From Nothopassalora personata (Eukaryota; Ascomycota; Dothideomycetes; Mycosphaerellales; Mycosphaerellaceae): a stretch of DNA of 64,000 nucleotides. Each line of letters begins with the position of its first letter. Position 1 is the first letter of the stretch. The stretch covers positions 1,922,001-1,986,000 of the forward strand of contig CM066288.1 in NCBI GenBank assembly GCA_033816765.1, given 5' to 3'. Below are positions 25,040 to 36,111 of this stretch, piece by piece. The position numbers were made by a program, and so were the translations under genes. The notes under the pieces are model-generated. The model had not been told where the DNA came from, did not search any database, and saw only the letters and a list, made by a program, of their open reading frames with translations.

Positions 25040-25692
25040 GTGCTCGAGACGACCACAATAGCCGTGCCAACGGTGCGATATCCTCACGCCTCAACTACCT
25101 CACAACAGCAACATTGCGTTGCTCATCATACCGCCGCTCCGAGCGAGAGGAGATCGTTCCGAAAAACCATCCCTCGATCATTTTCGGCAAGCGGAGAACC
25201 TTCACATGCAAGGCAAGGACATCCTTGTTCAGGCTGCAGGTGAATGTGGGGTTTGACAGACGTCGCATGACTACACTGCAGTGGCCGCGCACACAATGCA
25301 TCCTCGATCGCTTTGACTTCATCACTGCAGTATACCTCTCGCCCTCAGTGGGTGCCTCGGTCCGCCAAGAGACCCCCAAAACATGATAATGCCTATGAGG
25401 TAGGTTTACGGACTTTCCAAGACTCTTGCACGGACCTTGGCACCGACGGGCATTGGGCACAGAGATGACCGATCGGAGGATAATGCCATTGTAGGAGATG
25501 AAGGTCTAGATGTTAAGTACTTCCGTGTGTTCACGCGAGCTTTCGACGTCTCCAGCCACTTTTGGGCCCTCACGAGCTATCATCAACGGCCCAAGCAGAC
25601 GGCTTGGCTTTGAATCTGACCCACGACCAGTACCAATCAAGGACAGACCACCAACACTCCACACAAGAAAACTACAGAGACGATCTACCACT
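25040..25692. other. Intergenic region
   Basis: The 653 bp between the ThDP enzyme stop and the MARVEL start hold overlapping open frames on both strands but nothing with protein character. They presumably contain the first gene's 3' end and the second gene's promoter. Confidence 0.4.
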
Positions 25693-26461
25693 ATGGGCCT
25701 CATCAAAGGCGGTCTCCTCCGCCTCGTAGCCACAACCCTTTACTTCCTCGCTTTCATCTGCTCAATCTACATCATGGCCGCAACAGCCTGGGTAATTATT
25801 CCCTCTTCCCGCCTTCTCCCATACCCACTAATCCTCCTCTCCCCAGTTCCTCGCTCGCTTCCGCTCCGACTTCAACGATCAAAACAACAACAACCCCTTC
25901 AACAACGGCCGCGGCGGCAACAACGGCCCGTTCGGCTTCAACGGAGACACCGACTTTGACGACTTCTTCCCCGCCCACAACCGGAACTTTGCCATAATCG
26001 GCATGTCCGCCATCGCAACTTTGTACACCTCCATCGCCATGCTGCTGACCTGTTGCTTGGCCGGAATCGGCTTCTTCGCAATCCTCGCCTTCCTCTTCGA
26101 CATCCTCTTCGTCGCGGTTATGATCGCGATAGCGGTCTTGACCCGCTCGGCCCGCCACGGCTGCGGCGGCGACGATAGGTTCAGGACCAATCCCTTTGGA
26201 GCGGGGATCTATGGAGTTGGCGCCGGGCTGTTCAATGGAGCGGGCACGTGTCGGATCTATGTGGGAACTTTTGCGCTGGCGATCGTAGGGGTGTTTGTGT
26301 TTCTGGCTGCGGCGGCGGTGGCGTTGATGTTGTTTAGGCGGGATAGGAGGGAGAGGGTTGTGGAGAAGGAGAAGGAGCCGAGGAGATCTCTGTTTAAGAG
26401 GCGGCACAGGAGGAGTGTTGAGATGGAGAGGACGAGTGGGGAGAGTGCTAGGGAGGTTTGA
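25693..26461 (+). CDS. MARVEL-like four-helix membrane protein
   Basis: Two exons, 25693-25791 and 25847-26461, with a 55-nt intron (GTAATT..CCAG, CTAAT branch), encode 237 residues. Helix 1 is LLRLVATTLYFLAFICSIYI near the N-terminus. A Asn/Gly-rich loop follows. Helices 2 and 3 are close together (IATLYTSIAMLLTCCLAGIG and ILFVAVMIAIAVL), and helix 4 is IYVGTFALAIVGVFVFLAAA. A basic cytosolic tail ends RSVEMERTSGESAREV. Four helices with both ends cytosolic is the MARVEL pattern seen in fungal plasma membrane proteins; the assignment is by topology and general resemblance. The stop at 26459-26461 is TGA followed by CTA, and the frame stays open for 94 codons more (see next entry). Confidence 0.75.
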
Positions 26462-26746
26462 CTACCTGCTGACGGTGAGAGGGTTAGGGGTGGGGCGAGA
26501 AGTGTGAATGTGAGTGAGTTGTTTTGGGATGCGGAGGAGCAGATTGGAGGGGAAGCGGAGGAAGAGGAGATGGAGAGTGTGGGGAGTGGTACCGTTACTT
26601 CTGATGAGAGGAGAAGTGATGGGAGTGGAAGTGGCGGTCGTGGTGAGGGTGGAGTGGTCAAGTTCTCTAATGGACCTGTCAACTTCCCCGCGAGAGTCAG
26701 GAGTACGACTTTATATCGTGGGACGAGGTTTGGAGAACAGTTTTAG
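26462..26746 (+). other. In-frame open extension after the TGA stop (possible readthrough tail)
   Basis: Directly after TGA, in the same frame as the MARVEL protein, 94 sense codons run to a TAG at 26744-26746. The encoded tail is rich in Gly, Ser and Glu (for example EEQIGGEAEEEEME) and ends LYRGTRFGEQF. TGA-CTA is the known high-readthrough context in fungi and animals. The DNA is purine-rich and another frame is also open here, so openness alone is weak evidence. Alternatives are a CGA-to-TGA nonsense change in a longer gene, or plain 3' UTR. Confidence 0.35.
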
Positions 26747-28097
26747 TTACTACACGAATCTAATGTCAGTACCGCGTTGTCCAGGAGATGGGTTTGCTTC
26801 TTCCGACTGATAGCTTCACGGCACTTCGAGGAGCACACTTGTATGCATTGAATGATGAAGTGTCGCAATATCAAGAGCATCGAGCAATGTTTCATGATCC
26901 GCTCTCCAAAGTAGCTCTATGGTTGTCTCTACTGTAGGGGACACACAGGTGACGATGGTATATGTAAAGCATAGCGGCAGTGTGCTATTTGGAACATTAC
27001 GGTTGCTCTCCGCAGTCCAGCCCACAAGCTGAAATACGATGAGCTGCGAAATGTTAGCTCTGGCGGGCTCCATCAGCCCGTACGGAGACCATGGAATAAA
27101 GGGATCTACTAGACCGCAGCAAGGTACGGGTGCCCGAGTACCTCAATAACAGCATCCACGGTATCGCGCCGACCCCAAGTGCCGTGTTATGACAATTCAG
27201 ACACCTCCTACATTCCAATCAAGCTGTCAACTCAAAGACCAGACAAGACAGAGCTGCGACTCGGTGCTGCAAGTGAGTGATACCGCAATCCATCCATTAG
27301 ATACGACAAGGCACCTCAATACGGGATCGGAAGTGTCGTTCCACTGGGGGCACAGTGTACACCTCAGGTACTTCGAGGCGCTCGCATGGTGCACGAGAGG
27401 CTCTTCGCGGCCACCATGCGGGTTCGGCATCGAACCGGCGAGTTGTGGAGGTATTAGAGCGGGCCAGAGCCCAATGTCAGCTAGCATTCGAATGCCGCCG
27501 CGCTCACAGCAAGGGAGGCTGGCTCGCGCGTCCTCCTCTGGGTACTGTGATCAACTTTGGCATTCGGGGCTGATGACTTATCCGGAGTGTCGTATCTGTC
27601 GAAGGGGGCTTGGGGTGCGTGAGCGGTGGTGCATTACCCATGTTAGGGTTGCCGGTGACAGGGCTGGATCAAGGTATTGGAGGATCGAGGAGGAACGACG
27701 GTGGATAATGATGATGCTGATGGGGGAAACTCGTGTGGGGAATCGTGGTTGATGGATCAAAGAAGACACATGAGTTAGCGGGGCGTGCTTGCTAGGTGAG
27801 AATGCGCCAAGACATCACGGAATGCGCCGAACTGAATCTAAGTGAATGGAAGTGGCAATCATGGAGCCACTCAAGCACGTACCATGAATGCATTGATTCA
27901 GTGAGTGGGAACTTGTGCCTCCGCATAGGACAGACGTCGGGATGCGTGCCCCAACCCCTAATTTCCCATCTCGTTCGACATTGACAACTCAATCTCCAAC
28001 AGCAAAGACAGCAATGGCGACCAATAGTCTGCCCGAGTATCGCGCTCTTGCTTTTTGTCCTAAGTAGTAACGCGCTCCCCACAATTGAGATGTCCTC
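26747..28097. other. Intergenic, no supported gene
   Basis: Several open frames up to 187 codons occur on both strands, but their predicted proteins have no hydrophobic, repeat or motif structure and overlap each other. I see nothing else here. Confidence 0.4.
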
Positions 28098-28750
28098 GTG
28101 CTGCCGTTCGACATCGCGCTCAACGAAAGTATCGAGAAGTACGATTCCCAGCGTGCGCCACACATGGACCCCATTTTGGTGGCAGGAGACATCGACAAGA
28201 AGCTCCAGTCACTTGAATTGAAGCGCCAGCGAGACTTTACACCACCAGAAAGCACTTCGAAGTCTGCAGCAACACCTCCTCTATCGGTTGAGACGGAAGG
28301 CTGCCTCATCGTCTTGGCACAAAATTATGGTGTGCCACGCTCATCGAGCGCTCCATCTCTCCCAGGAATGTAGGCTCTTCTGGCCCTAGCGCATGACTGT
28401 CCGAGTCGCTCTATCGCTTAGTTCTTGACGTGAAATATCATCGCTAACCGATGTTGGTCGCGATCGCAGTCCACACATACCTCCAAAGCCACAGGTACAA
28501 GTTCGAGAAGATTTCCATCGCGGCACGACCTCGAGGCAGTACCAGAGACTACAGATTCGTAGATACTTCTCCCCGGACCGGCCGCCCTGCTTCCATCAGT
28601 ATTGAGGAGTTTCTCACGGGCACGATTGAGCCACATAAGCGCCACTACGAGGCCTGTCATTGTATCCCATCTACCGACAGAGATCGAGCATTCTTCTTCC
28701 TCGAGCAGTTGGGAGGGTTCCTCGAGATGAATGCTGTGATCAAGCGTTGA
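28098..28750 (+). other. Possible hypothetical gene fragments
   Basis: Two plus-strand stretches look mildly protein-like: 28,131-28,373 (DPILVAGDIDKKLQSLELKR) and 28,460-28,750 (SHRYKFEKISIAARPRGSTR, ending FFFLEQLGGFLEMNAVIKR then TGA). An intron with GTGAAA..GCAG and a CTAAC branch lies at about 28,428-28,468, but phases between the parts do not agree without an 8-nt exon. It is either a gene with more exons than I can place or a remnant. The family is not recognised. Confidence 0.25.
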
Positions 28751-29077
28751 GGAGAGTTAGGGTCGAGTGGCATCGAGGACCAGGGACAGGTAATGTGCTG
28801 GTGCAGGAGGGATGAGACAGGATTATATGACAGATTACCGAGTCCTGGGGCTGATGAAGGCTTAGGCGTGCAGTATCCTTGATCCAGGAATTTTCTGTAT
28901 AGATCGAAGTGAGAACAATGTATTTAATTGGCATTCGAATAAGTACTCATCCGTTCCATCTTTCTCCTCTGTCCTCAGGTGAGCAGGCTCTGCCGTGCTC
29001 TTGACCATGTTCACGATATCCCTTCACCTCTACGTTCCTCAGAACAGCATATCGAAACACGACAGCAGTACAGGCGC

Positions 29078-29909
29078 TCATGCGATGCTACCAGTTATCG
29101 CATCCCGAACACCCGAACTCTTCTGCCTATCATCCGTAGCACTCCTCCTACCAGCAACACTGCCTCGACCACCAGCCGCTGCATCAGAAGACGAGCTACC
29201 GCCTGACGAGCTGGCGCCTGATGTGCTTCCGCCCGAGGACCCTCCACTGATTCGTGTCAGCTCGCTTGCGTCCGTCCGCAACGATGAAGCAATACGAGGA
29301 CTTACCTAGACGACCCACCACTGCTCCCTCCGCTATCCACTTGTCAGCTGCAGGTCGTTGACATGGGCCTTGAAAGTAACTTGACCCGCTCGAACCACCA
29401 CTCGCGCCTCCTGCTGCTATCCGTACGTCGGAACGCATCGAAGCGCCTTCTGTGAGGATCTACTTCCCACCTCCGCTTGTACCACGTGTCAAGAGTCAAT
29501 CAGGTCATTCACCTGACCGGCTCCACCACTTCCACCTCCTCCCGAACCACCACCGCCTGCGAAACATGTCAGTCCCTTTTAGATTAGGTACTAGATCGAT
29601 ATCGACGACACACCGCCCAATGCTCCTCCGCCGAAGCACCGTCGCCTGAACTTCCAACTCCGCGCCCTCCCCTTCTGCTCTCGAGGTCAACTTTGCCAGA
29701 GACCGACAACCTGACACTGCCAAGCATGGCAACGGGATCCGGACTGCCCAACTTTCGCGCCACTTGGTGCGACATCTTGGGCTCTCATGATGATCAGACC
29801 TGGTCTCAGAACGTTCGACCCAGGTTATTGTCCTGCTGCAGGGCAAGCCCGTCTCTGTCCACAACAGCGAGGCAACCGCAAGAGTCGCCAGAAGGCAGCT
29901 GACGTGCAT
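29078..29909 (-). CDS. Candidate secreted Gly/Ser-rich protein, several small exons
   Basis: On the minus strand an ATG at 29909-29907 opens MHVSCLLATLAVASLLWTET, a good signal peptide. Downstream the strand carries Gly/Ser-rich coding patches separated by intron-like gaps: a GGGGGSGGGGSGGAG patch at about 29,525-29,565, preceded by a GTGTGT..CGCAG intron with a CTAAT branch point; a GGASGGSSGSSYF patch near 29,390; and SGGSSGGSTSGASSSGGSSS near 29,200, followed by a stop at 29,078. I could not fix all exon joints, so the exact protein is unknown and a decayed gene is possible. Low-complexity Gly/Ser tails with signal peptides are common in fungal cell-wall or GPI proteins, but no GPI signal is seen. 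Confidence 0.35.
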
Positions 29910-30394
29910 GTTCAGAGCCGTGTACGGTAGAAGAATATTCAAGACTCTTCCAGCTTGTAAGGTAAGGTAGAGGGGACGACGTTTTATGCACAAGTGTTGG
30001 TGATGTACACTTCTGTGCTGCAGCTATGATGATATCTTTGTGGCGGCGCCAAGAGCACCTTTGGTCCATGCGAACAGCAATGGGTTGTAATACGTCGGAA
30101 TGGTCCGCCAGTTTGTGGATGCTTCACACGAGAGCTCCACGTGCACAGAGGTTGTGGCATGGCTTCAGTAAGTCACCAAAGTTTAAGCCACTTCTCGGTC
30201 CCACAAGGCGATCAAGAGTCTCTAGAGAATGTCATCTGCAAACAACTTACATTGAAACCAGTAACACTCCGTCGAGTGGTCATGTCACGAAGGGGACTTC
30301 CGGTTCGCTGGATGCTTCGTGGAGCGGTACCAGACTCTTCTCCTCTTGGCGCTGGACACGCTTCACGGCGTGCTTGCATTGCGACCAATCCAGA
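29910..30394. other. Intergenic region
   Basis: This holds the upstream region of the candidate secreted gene and the 3' side of the amylase gene. No gene is seen. Confidence 0.4.
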
Positions 30395-32398
30395 TCACTG
30401 CCTGTAAACATCATGATTCCACTCAACCGGAAATTTCTCCATCTCTCCACACCTTTCATGCACATAAACACTAACGCTCCTCCCTCTACACGCAAAGATC
30501 CCACACCCCTTCTCATCAACCACAACCTCCGGCCTACCCTTCCTCTCACTCAAAACATCCACCCACTTCTCCCCCGGTCGTCCCGCAGCCATCTTCTTGA
30601 TTGTCCATTTATACGGTGGTCCAATACTCATAATCACGACACAGCCCGGCCGATCATGCGTCCCGGCCCGGGTCCATCCAATGCAAGACATGCTAGCGAA
30701 GTAATCAACCTGCGGTCCATACGCGAAGAGCTTCCGCGTGAGCATGAGAGATGGGAGGAGACATCTCGTGGTACGGGACGCGAGTCCGGCGGTAGCTCGC
30801 ACTTGTGCTGAGGTCGACATGATCGGAGCCTGGCACGCTGGTCCTTCTGACTTCGGGCCTAGAGTGCCATAAAGATCGCCCCAGAAGACGCATGGGTGGC
30901 CTTCTCGCCGGAGGAGGATGAAGGCGTAGAAGAGGGCTTTGATCCTACCGTCCATGGGTACTGCGCTAGATTGGCCGGGTTGTGTGTCGTGATTTGTGAC
31001 GACTGTGATGGCTTGATGTGGTCGAACTGCTACCAGTGCTTGATGGTCGCGGTTGCCTGGGCCGTTGAGAAGGGTTCGTAGGTCTGCATTTTTGCTGCCT
31101 CTGCGGACGTCTTCGGATATGCGCGAGAAGCTGTAGAGGAGTGGAGCGTCGAAAGCGTGGGCGTGGACTGCTGAGCCGGGTGGTGTGACCCAGTCCAGCC
31201 ACCGAAGTTGGCGACTTACTTCGCCTGACCATACTTCACCGACCACAAAGACGTCCTTGCCGTGGACTCTGCGGCTTGCGTCTTGTACTCTGGCGATCCA
31301 TTCCCGGCAGAAGTTCCAAGAGAAGTGCTGCGCTGCATCCAGCCTGAAGCCTTGAATGCCAGTGTTGTGTATCATCCACTCTCCCCACTGCAGCACGTCG
31401 TGGCGTACGTCCGGGTGTAGGTAGTACACGTTGGAGAAGATGAGGTAATCGTAATTGCCATGCATATCATCCACATCCTCACACCAGCCTTTCCCGGGCC
31501 GCTTTGATGGTACAGGCCTATCTGAGATGGCATTTGAAACGGCATCAGCGAAACGTGCCAGTCGATTGGAGCTTTGCCTAGGTCTCGTCGATGACATGGG
31601 CATCTGCTCGTGATTCGGCTTTGGATGCGTTGTAGGGTCGTCAATCAGCTTATAGATGGCGTTTCTTTGCGCTCGCTGGTCCCAGTCTGTGCCGTTGAAG
31701 TGCTCGGCTTTCCATTTGAGGGGCGAATGCTTCATGCCCTCGCGTTCTCGACCGGGAAAGTCATACTTGAGCCACGCTTCGATCTTGCGTGGTGCGGATA
31801 TCTCCACTCGCCTGTCTGTATTTCGTCAGCCCAGGCCAACGCTGTCACACAATGCACATGGTGACGCACCTTCTTTGTCCACTTCCACAGCCCACGTCTC
31901 GTCCGTGGCATCCCCGGCTGTCTTATGATTCAAGACCGTGTCCCACACTATATCAACGCCTGCAGCTCCACTCCTTCGTGCTATCTGAACAAGATCCTGT
32001 AACTCTTCCCGTGATCCCCACTTCGTGCTTCGCGTCCACTTCTGATCAAATTCTCCTAGATCCCACAGATCATAGCAGTCGTATCCGTTGCCTTGTGGCG
32101 AGTTTGCTTTGCATCCCGGTGGCAGCCATATTGATGTCACGCCTAGTTCTGCAAGACCCGGCAGTATACGTGCTAATCGACCCCATTGCGAATCGTGGCA
32201 ATGTGTCTCGTTCGGCGGAGGAGGGCTCGATTTGGTATGCCATTCGAAAGCCTGGAAGATTGTCTTATTCACTGGCGTTGGCCGATCGATGGGCGCTTCT
32301 GGCGAATCGTGTTGGATGGAGGAGGGGTGTACTGATGCTTGAAGCGAAGGTGAGACTTCTTCACGAAGCTTGTTGATGCCTCTTTCAAGCCACGACAT
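30395..32398 (-). CDS. Intracellular alpha-amylase, GH13 (AmyD/Amy1-like)
   Basis: Two exons, 32398-31870 and 31815-30395, with a 54-nt intron (GTGCGT..ACAG), encode 649 residues. No signal peptide is present (MSWLERGINKLREEVSPSLQ), so it should act in the cytosol. GH13 signatures are all present: region I DTVLNH (about 153-158), the nucleophile in GFRLDAAQHF (Asp336), the acid/base in VVGEVW (Glu370) and the transition-state Asp in VVTNHDT (Asp453). The start of region-specific text FQAFEWH and the DFPGR..KWKAEHFNGTDWD stretch match subfamily GH13_5. Family knowledge: fungal intracellular members (Histoplasma AMY1, Aspergillus AmyD) affect cell-wall alpha-1,3-glucan rather than starch use. 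A Ser/Arg-rich insert at about residues 235-285 and a long C-terminal part make it longer than the usual 500-550. It seems intact. Confidence 0.92.
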
Positions 32399-32853
32399 GG
32401 TGACGACAGTGCGCTGGGAGCAAGCGTAAAAGGAACGATACTTCTGATGAACCTACCCATATGCATCCTCCCTCCGCATCATCGTGTAGTGCACAGTGGA
32501 GAAAGCGACTCCCCTATTCACCGGTGACATCGATTGTTTTGACCCACAAACCGACGAGGAGCAGTGCGGATGATCGGCAGGAACGAGCATTGCAGTCATC
32601 TCATACGATGGCTAGACGAACTGCGACATCAGCCCGGTGACAGCATTGGCTTGCACGAAAGTGCGTGTGGGCAGATGTCGGAAGCAACTCCGTGCCAAGC
32701 AAACCGAATTTTCTTTGTGCGGCAGTTAGTATATGCCGCGAGGTGCTGGTTGCCTCAGTAGTCGATAATGCATAACATCGCCCCCGTGCAGGAGCTGGCT
32801 CCAAGCACGACAACGCACCTCAAAGTGATGGCTTGCACATGCTATCTACCAAT
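32399..32853. other. Intergenic, amylase upstream region
   Basis: No coding signal is seen. It should include the amylase promoter, directly next to the hAT fragment. Confidence 0.4.
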
Positions 32854-33432
32854 TCACTTGAAAACGCTCTCCTTGATTGGATCCTCGTGATCAGGCAATA
32901 TGACATTACCTAACAGTCCCTCTAGCATCACATCCGCTATTACATGCTCCAATTCGGCAAGAACTTCCGCACTATCGCCTGCTGTTGCCCATTTTAGCTG
33001 CTTTGTCAGCAGCCTAGTGTTTATATAGATATATTGAAGCGACACCAGCCTATCGAATGAAAGGGCGTTACGCTTGCTGTTCAGTATAAGGTTCATAGCC
33101 GAGAATGAGCGCTCGGCAGGTACCGAGCTCGCAGGAGTGATGCTTAATCGCAAGGGCGTGCTTGTTTCGGGAGTGAAGTAACGCCTAACCTCCTGATTGG
33201 CCACGCGGCCACCTCGGCGGTGCTTTTCGGTAGGGATAGGCATAGTTGGTAGGTGAGTGAAGTGCAAAAAGTGATGAAATACGCGTGTTGTTAATAAGGA
33301 TAGGTGAATGGATTGGAGAACGCGTAGCAAGCCAAGGTTGAAGAATTTGCTCATGTCATGCCGGGCCGAGCTCCGGATCAATGAGATCATTATGGCCTGA
33401 CTAGCGTGCCAAGGATCATTATGCAGTATCAT
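32854..33432 (-). pseudogene. hAT-family transposase, C-terminal fragment
   Basis: A 192-codon minus-strand frame contains the hAT C-terminal dimerisation signature: ITPASSVPAERSFSAMNLIL followed by NSKRNALSFDRLVSLQYIYI. The Ser-x-x-x-ERSFS core and the KRN.L pattern are diagnostic. The N-terminal zinc finger and the DDE catalytic part are missing, and sequence to the right of 33432 shows no hAT continuation, so it is a truncated copy. In contrast to the relics at both ends of the window it has no RIP-like TAG load, so it may be young, single-copy or domesticated. No terminal repeats were found. Confidence 0.8.
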
Positions 33433-34736
33433 GAATACATACTTAATATGTCGTCATTTTGGCACCCCTTTCTAGGCCGGTATCAAGCGGGCATTCGGTG
33501 TCAAAGTCTGCGCCAAAGGCCAATTAAATGGCGACGAGAGCTGCTACGAGCTTCATTGTGAAACGAGAGCGGCTCTAAGAAAGCGTAGCGATTCCCTGTA
33601 ATGGCCTCACTTGTCACACCGTCAAGTCCTGATAGAGGAATTCTGCCTGGTCAAGCGCAGTTATCCAATTGGTCGACGTCGTGCCACTCGTATCAACATG
33701 GATCAAAGGAGGATCTGCCATTCGAAGAACGGTGTGCGTTATTACGGCTTGTTATGAGCACAGCTCGTATGCCTTGAATGCAGAAGGCACGTGCAAGCAC
33801 AATATCTGGACTCTTTCCCATGCTCCGATCGATATGAACGGTATAACGCGGTGTTTTATCGAGTCTGAGCTCATACATACAGTATCGTGGGCAATGGTGT
33901 GATTGGATCAAGCGTAATGATCTGCTGCGAGCATTGGATGTTTTCGAGCGCACCGAGGATCAGGCATCGGCCGATGGCCTGTCGGTCCCCGCGAAGACTC
34001 CAGGAAAGCTGCATTGCCACGGACGAGAGGACTCATGAAAATGCATGACTATGATCTGTCTGCAAGGACAAGCAAGTTGGAAGCATGAGGATAGAATGAC
34101 TTCCATACTTGGACATGCTTGGCCAAGAGAATGAGCACGGACACAACCAACGAGTAGAAGTCAGTGCATCAGATGGGGAAGACTTCTATGAACACCTACT
34201 TTCGACACGACTTCACACCAACACTTTGACTTCTTCATCCACATCCCGTCTCACAATCTCTCATGCGTCTCTACCGGATTAGCACATGCCAAAGAGGTCG
34301 ATGGCTTGGCCAACCGGAGAGGTCACGCGTTCACGCACGCGTCACAGCGCTTTGCCAATCCTGACCGGAAGGACCTCGACCCTTCTGTCAGTCCTGCATA
34401 CTGGTGATGTCTAGCTGCTCGCTGAGATACACGGTACTCAGAGCCAGCAATTCCACCTCGAGATGCCGAACTGTCGACCATGCATTCAACCTTTTGTGGG
34501 CAACCTGGGTCCACAGACGCGGGTTCGCAATGCTATGCGATGTATACACATAGCTCTTGAAGAGCGGTTTGCCTTTCCGAATGTGAGATGTGTACTTCAG
34601 TAGCTGAAGTCATAGCTTCACTCGCTCCATCAGGCAGGACTGCAGCCGCGCTGCCGTGGCGGGCTTTGCTGTTCCCGGCACCTTTACAGCTACCTGCATA
34701 AGGCGCAGCAGTAGTTCGCGCGACTGGCAAGGAGCT
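33433..34736. other. Intergenic, no supported gene
   Basis: About 1.3 kb without credible coding frames. Its right end is the NmrA-like gene's promoter. Confidence 0.45.
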
Positions 34737-34743
34737 TATAAAG
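34737..34743 (+). promoter_or_regulatory. TATA box of the NmrA-like gene
   Basis: TATAAAG lies 98 bp before the ATG at 34841 and is followed by a C/T-rich tract (34,757-34,770), a common fungal core-promoter arrangement. Confidence 0.5.
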
Positions 34744-34840
34744 GGGCCCGCACGCTCCCCCTCCCCCCTATACGAAGCTTTCGACTCCTCCATTCAGCAG
34801 CAACTACCAGAGAGCTACACAACGATACCCAATACACATC

Positions 34841-35869
34841 ATGGGACAAAGACAGCTCTTCGTGATCATTGGAATTACCGGAAACCAAGGAGGTTCAGTA
34901 GCACGAACGTTCCTGAATGATCCGGCACTTCGTAGCAAGTACCGACTACGTGGCCTATCGCGTACCCCATCCTCGCCTGCAAGCGAGGAACTCAAGGGAC
35001 AGGGCGTGGAGATGATGCAAGCCGAGCTGCACGATCCACCATCCCTCGCTCGTGCATTTGAAGGAGCCAGTGTTATCTTCTCGGTAACGGATTTTTGGGC
35101 ACCTTTCTTCAATCCTGCGAACCAAGCGAAAGCTCGGGAGGAGGGCAAATCCATCGGCCAGCTTGCGTACGAGCTTGAATATGAGCAAGGTCGCAACATT
35201 GCCGACGCGGCCGCCAAATGCACGAGTCTGGAGCGTTTCGTAGTATCGATGCTCGTGAGCCCGAAGAAGTGGAGCAACGGCCACCTGAGTAAGCTTTGGC
35301 ATTACGAGAGCAAGGCAGATATGATCACGTACATCGAAGCGAACTACCCAGAGCTTCACAAGAAGTACAGTGGCCTCAACTTGGGCATCTTCTATCAGTC
35401 CTGGAAATGGTTCGTACCTATCATCGCGCCGCAGCGGGGAGATGACGGTGTATTCGTTCTGCGACGTCCCGGCAATGGAGAGAAGAAAGTCCCTATGCTC
35501 AACCCCAGAACCGACACTGGTCCATATGTCAGAGCACTGCTCCAGAAAGAGCCCGGAATCCACCTCTGTGTAGGCACTTACTATGGGAGCTGGCGAGAGT
35601 GGCTTGCGATCTGGGGCAAGATAAAGAACCTCCCGACAAGATACGAAGTCGTGACTGTGGAGCACTACGAAGAGACGCTCTCGAAAGCTGGTCTTCCGCC
35701 CACTTTCGGTACCGAACTCGGCGAGATGTTCCAATGGATGAACGATTACGGCCATGATGGAGGTGATCCTGATGCGATCAGCAGGCAGGATCTGGGCATT
35801 GAGATTCCTGACCTGAATTATGTGGAAGACTACATCAGAGATGAGGATTGGTCTTCCGTTGGAGCATAA
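34841..35869 (+). CDS. NmrA-like NAD(P)-binding protein
   Basis: One exon, 342 residues. The N-terminal Rossmann motif is LFVIIGITGNQGGSVARTFL (GxxGxxGG form at residues 11-18), followed by RLRGLSRTPSS and a short acidic loop, as in NmrA-like atypical short-chain dehydrogenases. FEGASVIFSVTDFW near residue 85 matches the region after the second Rossmann strand in this family. The canonical SDR Tyr-x-x-x-Lys is not evident, so a regulatory redox sensor is as likely as an oxidoreductase; the substrate is unknown. The length fits the family (about 300-350). The start has a good context (CATCATGGG) 98 bp after a TATA box. It lies 240 bp upstream of a HET gene on the same strand. Confidence 0.88.
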   Translation: MGQRQLFVIIGITGNQGGSVARTFLNDPALRSKYRLRGLSRTPSSPASEELKGQGVEMMQAELHDPPSLARAFEGASVIFSVTDFWAPFFNPANQAKAREEGKSIGQLAYELEYEQGRNIADAAAKCTSLERFVVSMLVSPKKWSNGHLSKLWHYESKADMITYIEANYPELHKKYSGLNLGIFYQSWKWFVPIIAPQRGDDGVFVLRRPGNGEKKVPMLNPRTDTGPYVRALLQKEPGIHLCVGTYYGSWREWLAIWGKIKNLPTRYEVVTVEHYEETLSKAGLPPTFGTELGEMFQWMNDYGHDGGDPDAISRQDLGIEIPDLNYVEDYIRDEDWSSVGA

Positions 35870-36111
35870 GCCTGTACAAGATGAAGTCCGCTATGAACTT
35901 TTTTCAATCTTGCCCGAATCAGACGCTTTGTCAATACCGCAACGATCTTTCATCTCGACTCGTTCGGCAGATCACTTTACATGAAACGGCATCTGCATGT
36001 CCTTTCAACAGCCATGGCGTCATTATGCATGGACGAGATAGTGTCGTGCATTTGAAGTCAGGCGGCTCTCCAAGACATCCACACGAAGCTCAAGTTCGCA
36101 TTAGCACATGC

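Noticed and set aside
26257..26682. 141-codon minus-strand frame rich in Ser/Pro/Leu
   Set aside because: It is the complement of the purine-rich tail of the MARVEL gene and has no protein features.
27189..27752. 187-codon plus-strand open frame
   Set aside because: The composition looks random, with no hydrophobic core, motif or splice context; it probably occurs by chance.
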